Assembly: GCF_000797445.1 (NCBI RefSeq)
Contig: NZ_JSWF01000019.1
Coordinates: forward strand, 172,969-236,968
Length of the DNA: 64,000 bases
Source: Lacinutrix jangbogonensis
Lineage (GTDB): Bacteria > Bacteroidota > Bacteroidia > Flavobacteriales > Flavobacteriaceae
Reading direction: 5' to 3'
Below the pieces are notes generated by a model. It saw nothing but the letters and a program-made list of their open reading frames with translations, was not told where the DNA came from and did not search any database. Shown piece by piece: positions 1 through 8,747 of this stretch (the first letter of the stretch is position 1; each line of letters starts with the position of its first letter). The position numbers and the translations under genes were made by a program.

Positions 1-2885
1 GAGGAAGGATAGGTTCTATTGGCCATAAAAACATAGACTATTTCTTCGTCCGGATCTGCCCAAGTGTAAGTCCCTGTAAACCCTGAATGACCAAAACTTT
101 TCATAGATAAACAACCACATGTTGGTCCAGATTCATCTAATTGAGGTTTATCGAAACCAATTCCTCTTCTTACCTTTTTATCGCAATAATAACAAGTGTT
201 AAACTTATCTATAGTTTCTGGTTTTAAATACCTTACACCTCCATAAAAGCCTTTTTGCAAATACATTTGCATGATTTTAGCAATGTCGTTCGCATTACTA
301 AAAACACCTGCATGTCCTCCAACACCATCTTGCATTGCTGCTCCCATATCATGAACATGGCCATGCACTTTTTGAAAACGATAATAATCATCCTCTTCGG
401 ATGGCACAATACGTTTATTACTAATCGTTTTGTATGGATTATAAATTGTGTTATTTGCGCCTAATGATTTGTAAAAATGATCTTGAACTAATTCGTTTAA
501 TGGTTTGTTATAATGCCCTTCAATATATTGTTTAAGAATATAATATGGCAAATCGCTATAGCGATAACGTAAACGCAATAATAAATCCGTTTCTTTAATT
601 ATTTCAGGAATGGAATCTTTGTAATCCTCACGCATATAAAGGTCATTCGCTACTTTTATGTTAAATTTACCTGATGCCGTTTTACGATAATATTTTGCTG
701 ATGGTTGCTTTGTAACCGAATCTAAAGTTTTGTAATAAAAGGGAATCCAAGGTTTGAGTTGTGCGTAATGAGAGAGCATTTTCTTAATGGTAATGTCTTT
801 TTTATTAGATTTTTTGTAATATGGAAGTATCTCAGAAAGTTTAGTGTTTAGCGATATAATACCTTGCTCTTCCATTTCCATAAGTAATGGTAAAGTTGCT
901 ACAATCTTGGTTAATGAAGCAATATCATAAATATCATCACCTTTTACAGCTTCTGCTCCTTCATCATAAGTATGTTTTCCAAAGTTTTTATTGTAAACCA
1001 CTTTTCCTTTTCTTGCTACTATTAGCTGAATTCCCGGAGTCATTCCAGCATTAACAGCATGGTTTGCAATAGAATCTATCTTTTTTAAGCGCTCAGAACT
1101 TAATCCTACGCGTTCTGGAATACTATAACCTAAACGCTCTAATGAATTAGTTTTCACTCCAGCACCTAATTTAAAAAAGGGACCCGCTGAAACTGGCAAT
1201 GTTCCTTTGGCTGCCAATGCTCCAAAGATAATTTCGGCAGACGTTTCTTGTGCTATTTTGCTATTTTGATAACTTACAACTACACTTTCAATATTAGTAA
1301 CTGTTTGTAAATCTAGTAAAGCATAAGGTTTTGCAAAAATATCAAGAATTACAGTATTCGTTCTTGCCATCTCGTATAACCAAGTAAGTTCTGTATCTGA
1401 AAATTGATAAGATTTCCACGGATTAGCATTCGACTTATGAAAGCCAACAATTACAGTATTATAATTTTGAAGTTTAGCTATTAAATTGCTTAAATTATTA
1501 GCTTTAATTTCATGAACTTGAGCATACTTTTTTAATGCATTTAAAAAAGGTTTACCATCATCATCTCCAAGCTTAACGTAAGCTATTTTTTTAGTTTCTA
1601 AATGACGTAATGGTAACAAATTAGATGAATCACGCGCTATGGTAATGGCTTGCTCCATTAGCTTTTCATATAAAACATCATCACGTAAACGATTTAAATC
1701 GTTACTTAAATTGATAGTGGAAATAGGTTTGTAATTATTTAATCCCACTTTATATTTTGCTTGTAATACCTTTTTTACTGAATGCGCTAAACGGTCTTCT
1801 GTAATTAAACCTTTATTAAAAGCTTTTTCAAGTTTTGCTATACCAGATTCAGGATCAACAGACATTAACATCACATCATTTCCAGCTAGAAAAGCTGCTA
1901 AATCGATATTTCCAACTGTATTTGTAGAACCCTCTGCAATACCATCTAGACCTTCGAACTTATAATCTGCTGCTCCTTTCATTGTTAAAGCATCAGTAAA
2001 AATAAGACCTTTAAAGCCTAGCTTTTCTTTTAAAATAGTTGAGACAACATTTTTAGATATAGAAGATGGATAATCTTTTCGCGGCTCTAGACTTGGAATA
2101 TTTAAATGCGCTACCATGACACTCGATAATCCTTCTTTTATCAATGTTTTGTATGGATACAATTCTACAGAATCTATTCGTTTTTCATCGAAAGTAACGG
2201 TTGGTAAAGTCAAATGCGAATCGACTGCCGTATCACCATGACCTGGGAAATGTTTAGCATTAGCCAAAACACCTGCACTTTGCATCCCTTTCATAAAAGC
2301 TGCTGCTTTTTCGGTTACGTTGTCTCTGTCTTCTCCAAACGAACGGTTTCCAATTATAGGGTTGTTAGGATTGGTGTTAATATCTACAACTGGTGCAAAA
2401 TTAAAATGAACACCTAATCGCTTACAATGTTCTCCTAGTTGCCGTCCTGTTTGTTCTATTAAACCCCTGTCTTTTACAGCACCAAGCGTCATGTTCCAAG
2501 GAAATGCGTATGTAGAATCTAAACGCATGCTTAATCCCCATTCGGCATCCATACCAATAAGCATAGGTGTTTGGGAAGCCGCTTGTAATTCGTTATTTAG
2601 TTTAGCTTGACGATAAGGACCTCCTTTTGTATAGATAATACCTCCTATTTTATTTTTCTTAATTAAATTGAGGACTTTTGCTTTTTCTGCTTCGGTTTGA
2701 CTAGAAAAAACCTGAACCATATATAATTGCGAAATTTTTTCATTTAATGTTAATGAATTATAAACGCTATCTACCCATTTTGTTTGTCCTTCTATATCTT
2801 TCGCCAACAAAGGATTGCTTGTCTCCTGAGCGTAAATAGTAGATGTTATTAAGGTTAAAGTAAGTAGTTGAATTAATTTGCGCAT
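1..2885 (-). CDS. GH3 glycosidase / beta-lactamase-like serine hydrolase fusion (3' end cut by window)
   Basis: I translated this frame from the ATG at 2883-2885 to the window edge (about 961 codons, no stop), so the C-terminus is missing. A signal peptide (MRKLIQLLTLTLITSTIYAQ) leads into a glycoside hydrolase family 3 domain: KHFPGHGDT near residue 211 is the NagZ-like loop and FTDALTM near 298 carries the expected nucleophile Asp. The second half is a class C beta-lactamase-like domain with an SxxK motif (ASLTK). Such two-domain secreted proteins are common in Bacteroidota and are annotated as beta-N-acetylglucosaminidases, probably acting on peptidoglycan or chitin fragments in the periplasm or at the surface. 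The substrate is inferred. The gene stands alone, with a 119-base gap to the next one. Only a few C-terminal residues should be lost, judging from the family's length. Confidence 0.9.
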   Translation of the reverse strand, partial: MRKLIQLLTLTLITSTIYAQETSNPLLAKDIEGQTKWVDSVYNSLTLNEKISQLYMVQVFSSQTEAEKAKVLNLIKKNKIGGIIYTKGGPYRQAKLNNELQAASQTPMLIGMDAEWGLSMRLDSTYAFPWNMTLGAVKDRGLIEQTGRQLGEHCKRLGVHFNFAPVVDINTNPNNPIIGNRSFGEDRDNVTEKAAAFMKGMQSAGVLANAKHFPGHGDTAVDSHLTLPTVTFDEKRIDSVELYPYKTLIKEGLSSVMVAHLNIPSLEPRKDYPSSISKNVVSTILKEKLGFKGLIFTDALTMKGAADYKFEGLDGIAEGSTNTVGNIDLAAFLAGNDVMLMSVDPESGIAKLEKAFNKGLITEDRLAHSVKKVLQAKYKVGLNNYKPISTINLSNDLNRLRDDVLYEKLMEQAITIARDSSNLLPLRHLETKKIAYVKLGDDDGKPFLNALKKYAQVHEIKANNLSNLIAKLQNYNTVIVGFHKSNANPWKSYQFSDTELTWLYEMARTNTVILDIFAKPYALLDLQTVTNIESVVVSYQNSKIAQETSAEIIFGALAAKGTLPVSAGPFFKLGAGVKTNSLERLGYSIPERVGLSSERLKKIDSIANHAVNAGMTPGIQLIVARKGKVVYNKNFGKHTYDEGAEAVKGDDIYDIASLTKIVATLPLLMEMEEQGIISLNTKLSEILPYYKKSNKKDITIKKMLSHYAQLKPWIPFYYKTLDSVTKQPSAKYYRKTASGKFNIKVANDLYMREDYKDSIPEIIKETDLLLRLRYRYSDLPYYILKQYIEGHYNKPLNELVQDHFYKSLGANNTIYNPYKTISNKRIVPSEEDDYYRFQKVHGHVHDMGAAMQDGVGGHAGVFSNANDIAKIMQMYLQKGFYGGVRYLKPETIDKFNTCYYCDKKVRRGIGFDKPQLDESGPTCGCLSMKSFGHSGFTGTYTWADPDEEIVYVFMANRTYPS

Positions 2886-3004
2886 AAAAATTTATAAATT
2901 TGAGTTGCTATAATAGTGTACAACTAAATCTATGCCAAATTAGTATTTCTAGCCTTTTAAATAAAGTCTTTTATGTATATTTTATGAAGAAAGTTGTTAA
3001 CTAA

Positions 3005-4303
3005 TTACTGACTGCAATTACCATCAATAATATCCTGTACTGTTGGGTTGTATTGGTTATTAGCAATATCAACAGTACTATAAGTACCATTTGTAAATAC
3101 ATTTGTTAAAGCACAAAAATCTGTAAGATTTGGATTTGGACTTGAGGTTGAGCTTGAAGAGTCAATTCCAATAATTATATTCTCTGAAACAGTAATTAAG
3201 TTCTCTAAACCTGTTAAACTATTTAATGAAGCATTAAGGTTAATTAATAAGTCTCCACCAACAGAATTTATATTATCTAAACCAATTAAATTTGTTAATA
3301 TACTATTATTAGTTATTTGTAATTTTCCATCAACAGAACTCATACTTTCTAAACCAGTTAAACTAATTAATGAGTTATTGTTAGTAATACGTAGTCCTCC
3401 ATTCACAAATGTTAAATTACCTAAACCTTCTAAGCTAGTTAATACATCATTGCCGTTAATTGATAGTCCATTGACAGAAGTTAGGCTGTTTAAATTAGTT
3501 AATAAATCATTACCTATAATCTGTAGATATTCACCAATAGTAATTATATTTTCTAAACCTGCTAAAGTAGTTAATGAATCATTATAAGAAATACTTACAT
3601 ATCCAGCAATAGATGTTATATTTTCTAAATCTGTTAAATTAGTTAATGCATCATTATCATAAATATTTAATTCTCCGGTATTGGACGTTATATTTTGAAA
3701 ACCTAACAAACTGCTTAATGACGGATTAGTACTAAGATATAATCCACCAATAGAAGTTATACTTTCTAAAACTTCTAAACTATTTAATGATGTATTATTA
3801 TAAATAGATAATGTTCCAAAAACAGAAGTTATACTTTCTAAACCAACTAGATTAGTTAATGAAACATTACTATGAATAAGAATACTACTACCAACAGAAG
3901 TAAGGTTTTCTAAACCAAACAAATTGATTAGAGAATCATTATCGGATACACTAAGAGTGCCTTCAACAGAAGTTAAAGCTTCTAAAGCTGTTAAATTGAT
4001 TAATAAATCGTTATTACTAATACTAAAAGTCTGATCAATAGATGTTATATTTTCTAAACCTCCTAAATTTATTAGCGAAGGATTATTTGTAATCGACATA
4101 AACCCTGAAATAGTTGTTAAGCTATTTAGCCCAGTTAAACTTGTTAATAAATCGTTATTACGAATTTGTAAATCTCCTCCAATAGTCGCAATGTTATTTA
4201 ATACTACAATACTATTTATGGTTGCTCCTTCAATTTTAAGAAAACCCGTTATTTCTGTAAAACCTAAAGACCCAAAAACATCGACTTCTTCTTGGGTTGT
4301 CAA
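3005..4303 (-). CDS. Leucine-rich/receptor L-domain-like repeat surface protein (body of an interrupted lipoprotein gene)
   Basis: The 432-codon frame consists of about 15 degenerate repeats of roughly 24 residues of the form NxxLxxLxGLExITSVxGxLxI, as in bacterial LRR/receptor L-domain proteins of Bacteroidota. These form solenoids that bind ligands at the cell surface. A Cys-containing tail (DFCALTN ... DGNCSQ) follows. The first usable start here is a TTG at 4303, but it is not a natural N-terminus: the same frame runs on upstream to an in-frame TAA at 4397-4399, and beyond that to a lipoprotein signal peptide. The gene is therefore probably a pseudogene or carries a sequencing error (see next entry). 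Repeat units differ enough at the DNA level that they are not recent tandem duplications. The ligand is unknown. Confidence 0.7.
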   Translation of the reverse strand: MTTQEEVDVFGSLGFTEITGFLKIEGATINSIVVLNNIATIGGDLQIRNNDLLTSLTGLNSLTTISGFMSITNNPSLINLGGLENITSIDQTFSISNNDLLINLTALEALTSVEGTLSVSDNDSLINLFGLENLTSVGSSILIHSNVSLTNLVGLESITSVFGTLSIYNNTSLNSLEVLESITSIGGLYLSTNPSLSSLLGFQNITSNTGELNIYDNDALTNLTDLENITSIAGYVSISYNDSLTTLAGLENIITIGEYLQIIGNDLLTNLNSLTSVNGLSINGNDVLTSLEGLGNLTFVNGGLRITNNNSLISLTGLESMSSVDGKLQITNNSILTNLIGLDNINSVGGDLLINLNASLNSLTGLENLITVSENIIIGIDSSSSTSSPNPNLTDFCALTNVFTNGTYSTVDIANNQYNPTVQDIIDGNCSQ

Positions 4304-4498
4304 GGTTACATCACCAATAAAAATACCTCCAAGAGCTCCGCAAGTAGTTACTGTATTTACTGATGTTGTAGTTGGTGTTAAAACTAAGTTCGGACATTAT
4401 TTACAAGAAAATATAACTAGTAGTAAAGAAAGTATGGTTAGTGTTTTTTTTATAATCTTTTTGTATAATAAAGGTTGGATTCTGTGTCGAAACGACAC
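4304..4498 (-). pseudogene. Detached lipoprotein signal peptide of the repeat protein, ended by an in-frame TAA
   Basis: In the same reading frame as the repeat protein, upstream DNA encodes KKIIKKTLTILSLLLVIFSC, a classical type II signal peptide with a lipobox Cys (codon 4403-4405). After one Lys codon comes TAA (4397-4399), then CPNLVLTPTTTS leads continuously into the repeats. No ATG precedes the leader: the only conventional option is GTG at 4496-4498, while TTA, ATT and ATA codons sit where ATG would be expected. Loss of the start plus a nonsense codon suggests decay, though a single sequencing error could explain the stop. An exact small palindrome (GTGTCG AAA CGACAC, 4483-4497) overlaps the leader. 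Confidence 0.6.
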
Positions 4499-4551
4499 GA
4501 CAAAATAATCCCTTATATAGTCAAATAAAGTGATTTTTTTAAGAAGGAAAC

Positions 4552-5775
4552 CTATTCAACCAAATCAATATGGCGATCATGATAACCCAACAAATACAAT
4601 ACACCATCTAACCCAATACTTGATATTGAGCTTTGCGCATTGTCTTTTACCTTTGGTTTTGCATGAAATGCAATACCTAAACCTGCTAGATTTAGCATAG
4701 CTAAGTCATTTGCACCGTCACCAACAGCGATGGTTTGGCTAATATTTAAACCTTCTTTGTCTGCAAGTAACTGTAAATATTCTGCCTTTTTGTTACCATC
4801 TACAATAGCACCAAGATAACCACCAGTTAAACGACCATCTTTAATTTCTAATTGATTGGCATAAACATAATCGATATCTAATTTTTTCTGTAAATAATGT
4901 CCGAAATAAGTAAAACCACCAGATAATATAGCCGTTTTAAAACCATAATAATGCAAGGTATCAATAAGGCGTTTGGCTCCTTTTGTAATTGGTAATTTTT
5001 CAGCTACGTTTTGTAATACCGATTCGTCTAAGCCTTTTAAAAGTTTCATCCGTTTTTTAAAACTCTCATTAAAATCGATTTCACCTTGCATTGCAGATTC
5101 GGTAATCGCTCTTACCTCTGCTCCAACGCCTGCTAATTCTGCTAATTCATCAATAACTTCGGTTTGTATTAATGTAGAATCCATATCGAAACACACTAAA
5201 CGTCTGTTTCTTCTAAAAATATTATCCTCTTGAAAAGCAATATCAACGTCTAATGAACGCGATATTTCCATCATTTTTTTTGTGAAATCAGTTTTATCTT
5301 CAATTTTTCCTCGTATGGATAACTGAATAGACGCTCTTGGATATTCTTCTTTATTAACAAGTGATGTTCTACCAGTTAAGCGTTTTATAGCATCTATGTT
5401 TAGATTCATTTCTGAAACAACCTGAGTTACCATAGAAATTTGTTCAGCTGAAAGTCGCTCTCCTAAAATGGTAATAATGTAACGGTCTTTACCTTGAAGC
5501 GTTACCCATTTTTCATAGTTTTCTAATGTAATTGGTGTAAACTTAGCTTGAATACCAAGCTCATAAGATTTAAAGAGTAAATCTTTTAAAACCGGTGAAG
5601 AATTTACTCCAGATTCTATTTCGAATAGTATACCTAAAGACAAGGTATCGTGAATATTAGCTTGCCCAATATCAAGAACTTTTGCACCAGACTCAGCTAA
5701 AACAGCCGTTAAACTTGATGTTAATCCTGGTTTATCTTGACCTGAAATATTTAATAAGAAGATTTCGTTCTTCAT
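4552..5775 (-). CDS. serB: Phosphoserine phosphatase with N-terminal ACT-type domains
   Basis: This HAD-superfamily phosphatase catalyses the last step of serine synthesis, phosphoserine to serine. The C-terminal half has the HAD motif I DMDSTLIQTEVID (nucleophile first Asp, near residue 199), motif II around ILSGGFTYF and motif III GDGANDLAML. The first ~170 residues hold two ACT-like regulatory folds starting NISGQDKPGLTS, as in the long SerB form of many Bacteroidota and actinobacteria. These suggest amino-acid feedback. I chose the ATG at 5773-5775 (MKNEIFLL); a GTG two codons upstream is the alternative. The next minus-strand gene upstream begins at 6295, so a loose operon is possible. 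Confidence 0.95.
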   Translation of the reverse strand: MKNEIFLLNISGQDKPGLTSSLTAVLAESGAKVLDIGQANIHDTLSLGILFEIESGVNSSPVLKDLLFKSYELGIQAKFTPITLENYEKWVTLQGKDRYIITILGERLSAEQISMVTQVVSEMNLNIDAIKRLTGRTSLVNKEEYPRASIQLSIRGKIEDKTDFTKKMMEISRSLDVDIAFQEDNIFRRNRRLVCFDMDSTLIQTEVIDELAELAGVGAEVRAITESAMQGEIDFNESFKKRMKLLKGLDESVLQNVAEKLPITKGAKRLIDTLHYYGFKTAILSGGFTYFGHYLQKKLDIDYVYANQLEIKDGRLTGGYLGAIVDGNKKAEYLQLLADKEGLNISQTIAVGDGANDLAMLNLAGLGIAFHAKPKVKDNAQSSISSIGLDGVLYLLGYHDRHIDLVE

Positions 5776-5809
5776 AAGCACGCTGAGAAATTACTGTAAA
5801 TTAGTAGGT

Positions 5810-6295
5810 TTAGTTTAGAAATCTATTATGCCAACTATCGCTTGCTGGTACCTCCCAATTTTCGTTTAACTCTGCAATATTAGTAACCAAATTATTAAAA
5901 ACAATAGTGTTTTTAGAGACTGCTTTTTGCTTCGCCATGGCTCTAAAATCTGTTAATGTTTTATAAGCCACAAACTCTCCTTGTTTATAGGATACATTCA
6001 TTTTATCCATTAAATCGACCGTGTATTCTTTTTCTAATTGTTGAATAAAATGTACTGATGCATCTATACTACAACCTGTTGCGGCTTGAGTGTCTTGATC
6101 TATTGCTAGAATAATAAAACGTTTATACCTAATATCGAAACCTGCGTTTAAATCGCTTCCATGAGCAGCCCAATTGGTAACAAAGATGTTTAATTTACCT
6201 TTTATGGCTTCTAATTCTGTTTCAGAAAAAGAACGATTGGCTTGATATATCCATATTTTAGAGTGGTCTGGAAGTGTATTGAAGTCTACTAGCAT
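5810..6295 (-). CDS. Conserved flavobacterial protein often labelled 'ABC transporter ATPase'
   Basis: A 161-residue soluble protein starting MLVDFNTLPDHSKIWIYQ. I recognise the family from Bacteroidota genomes, where it often carries the name ABC transporter ATPase. Nothing in the sequence supports that name: there is no Walker A (GxxxxGKT), no signature LSGGQ and no Walker B. Conserved-looking blocks are WIYQANRSF, VTNWAAHG, RFIILAID and GCSIDASVHFI. The frame stays open upstream to 6340 and would overlap the end of the bPH2 gene, but the ATG at 6293-6295 gives the family's normal N-terminus. Function is unknown. Confidence 0.85.
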   Translation of the reverse strand: MLVDFNTLPDHSKIWIYQANRSFSETELEAIKGKLNIFVTNWAAHGSDLNAGFDIRYKRFIILAIDQDTQAATGCSIDASVHFIQQLEKEYTVDLMDKMNVSYKQGEFVAYKTLTDFRAMAKQKAVSKNTIVFNNLVTNIAELNENWEVPASDSWHNRFLN

Positions 6296-6330
6296 TTTAT
6301 ATAAAAATTTATTAGTGCAAAAATAGCATT

Positions 6331-7827
6331 TTACATCCAATCTTTACGCTGTGACTCCACTTGATATAATAAGAAATTAACAATAGCATTTGCTCTACTT
6401 TCTTTAACATACAGGATTTCGGTAACTTTTGAAGCCGTGTACACTTTTACAGTTGCAATGTTTCTTAATTTTTGAAACACTGTCTGATTTGTCGATACAG
6501 CTTGAATTTTATGTGTTTCAAGTAATTCTGTTATTGTTGAAATAGAACCGCTTCCTACAATTAGCATGTTATCGTTTAAGTTATAGTATGCTTTTTGGTA
6601 TTTCCAATAGATCATTAAAGCTAGTAATGGAATTATAAAAAGATTAATTATCCAAAACTGATTTTCTAATATTAAAAAACCAATAGCATTAAATAATACA
6701 ATAGGTATAAGTGCTATTAAAAATAAAACACGAATATAATACCGCTCTGGTTTTCCATTCTCTAAAATTGGAGAAAACCGCTGCATAAGCTTTTCTACTA
6801 AGTAATTTACTTGTAATTGGTCCAAACCAATAATTGAGAAGTGTTTCTGTAATTTTTTGTCTACCATTGCTTGTTTTATACGCAAGGTGTTTAATCCAAA
6901 GTAACGCTTTAGTCTATTGTTTACTACTTCTATATTTTGAATCCTTGTTGGCGATAAAACGATTGCTACTTTATTAAATAATCCTTTTTTAATCTCTATT
7001 GTGTTTTTATGCTCAATAACTTGCAATTCGAAATTGAGTAAAAAAGTTTTTACTATTGAAAAGAGTATTGATATGAGAAGTGTCATTAGTAAGATTGCAA
7101 GACTTGTAAATATTAAAGCACCAATTGAATTTTCATTTTGAATAATTAGTGCATCAAATTTATCATTTAATTTAATTTCTGCTATAAAATCTTCGTAAGT
7201 AGAATATAACCCACCAACAAATCCTGCTATAATTAAGAAACTCTTAATGTGGTTTTCACTAAAACCTTCTAATACTAGTTTTTTAATTGAGGCTTTATAG
7301 TAAACCTGTTGTTCTATTCTATTTTCAAGAACAGTTTCCGTTTTGTTTAGAGTATTGACATGTGAAAGTAATTCTTCTTTAAGTGCTTTAGCCTTATTTC
7401 TACTCAATGCAGTAATTTTAACTTCGGCTTTAGCATCTCCTGCAGTTTCAATATCGAGTTGTACAACATTTATTATTTGCTGAAGAATATTTTGCCTGAT
7501 GTAGATATTTTGAATTTTCGATTTTGAGACTGTTATTTTCTCTTTATTTAAAATGCCTTTTGAAAGCATAAAATCGTCACCAACTATATGAAATTTAAAA
7601 TTTAGATATTCAAGTATTGATCGGAATAAAATGAATAAAAAAACAAGTGCAATAACAAAAACAATCTTGTTTTGTGACAAGCCAAATACCTTTCCGTTTT
7701 TTATAAAGCTATAGGAAAATGCTGCAATTGCAAGAAATAGGCTTTTTATTATTTTATAGCTATTAAATCCAAAAAGCACAGCTATACCTCTAATAGATTG
7801 TCTTGATGGATTTTGAAAGTCGAACAC
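6331..7827 (-). CDS. bPH2 (YdbT-like) multi-pass membrane protein
   Basis: A 498-residue protein with several hydrophobic pairs separating three bacterial pleckstrin-homology-like (bPH2, formerly DUF304) segments. The recurring signature is visible as DFMLSKGILNKEKITVSKSKIQNI (about 80-105), NTIEIKKGLFNK ... LSPTRIQNIEV and NMLIVGSGSISTITELLETHKIQAV. The closest known relative is Bacillus YdbT, whose operon partner YdbS is encoded immediately upstream here. In Bacillus the pair has been linked to resistance to antimicrobial peptides produced by relatives. A protective role here is only inference. Its start codon abuts the stop of the upstream partner, so co-translation is likely. Confidence 0.88.
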   Translation of the reverse strand: MFDFQNPSRQSIRGIAVLFGFNSYKIIKSLFLAIAAFSYSFIKNGKVFGLSQNKIVFVIALVFLFILFRSILEYLNFKFHIVGDDFMLSKGILNKEKITVSKSKIQNIYIRQNILQQIINVVQLDIETAGDAKAEVKITALSRNKAKALKEELLSHVNTLNKTETVLENRIEQQVYYKASIKKLVLEGFSENHIKSFLIIAGFVGGLYSTYEDFIAEIKLNDKFDALIIQNENSIGALIFTSLAILLMTLLISILFSIVKTFLLNFELQVIEHKNTIEIKKGLFNKVAIVLSPTRIQNIEVVNNRLKRYFGLNTLRIKQAMVDKKLQKHFSIIGLDQLQVNYLVEKLMQRFSPILENGKPERYYIRVLFLIALIPIVLFNAIGFLILENQFWIINLFIIPLLALMIYWKYQKAYYNLNDNMLIVGSGSISTITELLETHKIQAVSTNQTVFQKLRNIATVKVYTASKVTEILYVKESRANAIVNFLLYQVESQRKDWM

Positions 7828-8334
7828 TTAATTAATCTTGGTGGTTAATAGCTCGTTTATGCGTGTTGCTTCTGCTAAAGTAAGTCCGTTTATAGCTAAA
7901 TCTCCACCAGACTCACCTGCCGTATATACGTGCAGCGAGGCTAAATTAAATTTCTTTGCTATAAAACTTTGTTTGGTTTCTAGATGTTGTATTCTAATAA
8001 AAGGAACTGTTGTTTTTTTATAGTTTAGTAAGCCTTTACCATATATAATATCATGTGTTCTTAATGCATAACCACGCTTTTTAAAACTTAGAACACTAAT
8101 AATAGATTGGAATATAAACAATATGAGTAAAAGCGAAATAGCATACCAAAATACATTCAAAATCCTTTCCTCCTTAATAAAGATACGTCCTAGAGTTAAA
8201 ATTCCAAATAGAATTCCATACTGGATAAAAATATTTATGAAAAGTATTTTTAAATAACTTTTAGAAATAGGTCTAAGTTTAACATCCTCCGTTTTTGGAA
8301 GCGCGTCGATATCAATTTCTAAATTAGTAAACAT
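7828..8334 (-). CDS. bPH2 (YdbS-like) membrane protein
   Basis: A 168-residue protein with two transmembrane segments (about 28-50 and 60-80) followed by one bPH2 domain: HDIIYGKGLLNYKKTTVPFIRIQHLETKQS matches the turn-strand-RIQHLE signature of the family. Family length and order (short YdbS, then long YdbT) fit the paired arrangement in Firmicutes and Bacteroidota. The stop is directly followed by the YdbT-like start at 7827, and the upstream small membrane gene ends two bases before this one, so all four belong to one compact operon. Confidence 0.88.
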   Translation of the reverse strand: MFTNLEIDIDALPKTEDVKLRPISKSYLKILFINIFIQYGILFGILTLGRIFIKEERILNVFWYAISLLLILFIFQSIISVLSFKKRGYALRTHDIIYGKGLLNYKKTTVPFIRIQHLETKQSFIAKKFNLASLHVYTAGESGGDLAINGLTLAEATRINELLTTKIN

Positions 8335-8336
8335 AA

Positions 8337-8543
8337 CTATTCTTTTTTAGTGTCTTTCTTAATAGCAAAATAACCTACAATTGTTGCACTAATAATAGTA
8401 GTACTTATAAAATAGAATATGTATTTATATAATTGAGTTGGTTCGTTTGTAAATAAGTCCAAAAAGAAAACAAGTATTGAAGTAATCAGTCCAGTGGTAA
8501 AACCAAATAAAATTCTAGTTTTTGTTTTTTTACTTAGTGCCAT
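8337..8543 (-). CDS. Small two-helix membrane protein, copy 1
   Basis: 68 residues with a basic N-terminus (MALSKKTKTRILFGF), two hydrophobic helices joined by a short acidic/polar loop (LFTNEPTQLYKYIF) and a Lys-rich tail. Its layout parallels the adjacent 71-residue protein (basic start, helix, loop with an acidic-Pro motif and L-x-K, helix, charged tail), suggesting an old duplication. It overlaps that gene by 14 bases and lies 2 bases from the YdbS-like gene. Context suggests membrane-envelope work with the bPH2 proteins, but no function is recognised. Confidence 0.75.
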   Translation of the reverse strand: MALSKKTKTRILFGFTTGLITSILVFFLDLFTNEPTQLYKYIFYFISTTIISATIVGYFAIKKDTKKE

Positions 8544-8745
8544 TGTTATTCTTTTCTCTTTTATTAATTAAATAAATCTCTTTTACAACCATTAATATGG
8601 TAAATATTATAAAATTGAATACAAACTTATTTAAATCGAAAGGTTTATCGTTAAAAGCATCATAAATATAAAATCCACCGGCAAAAATAAGCCCATAAAT
8701 AACTCCTAATTTTAGTGAATTTTTAATTTTTTCTAACAAAGGCAT
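8530..8745 (-). CDS. Small two-helix membrane protein, copy 2
   Basis: 71 residues: MPLLEKIKNSLKLG, first helix GVIYGLIFAGGFYIY, loop DAFNDKPFDLNKFV, second helix NFIIFTILMVVKEIYL, then a charged tail. It starts two bases after the stop of the Fe-S protein gene (8748) and overlaps the following small gene, so translation is probably coupled. I do not recognise a named family. Similarity in design to the neighbouring 68-residue protein points to paralogy. Confidence 0.75.
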   Translation of the reverse strand: MPLLEKIKNSLKLGVIYGLIFAGGFYIYDAFNDKPFDLNKFVFNFIIFTILMVVKEIYLINKREKNNNGTK

Positions 8746-8747
8746 GT

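Noticed and set aside
3130..4200. Regular ~72-base periodicity that could suggest a CRISPR or tandem DNA repeat
   Set aside because: The periodicity is that of a protein repeat; units are diverged at DNA level and lie in one open frame without spacers.
4483..4497. Palindrome GTGTCG-AAA-CGACAC as terminator after serB
   Set aside because: No T-tract follows on either strand and the stem is only six pairs.
5810..6295. ABC transporter ATPase, the common database name for this family
   Set aside because: No Walker A, Walker B or LSGGQ motif, and only 161 residues.
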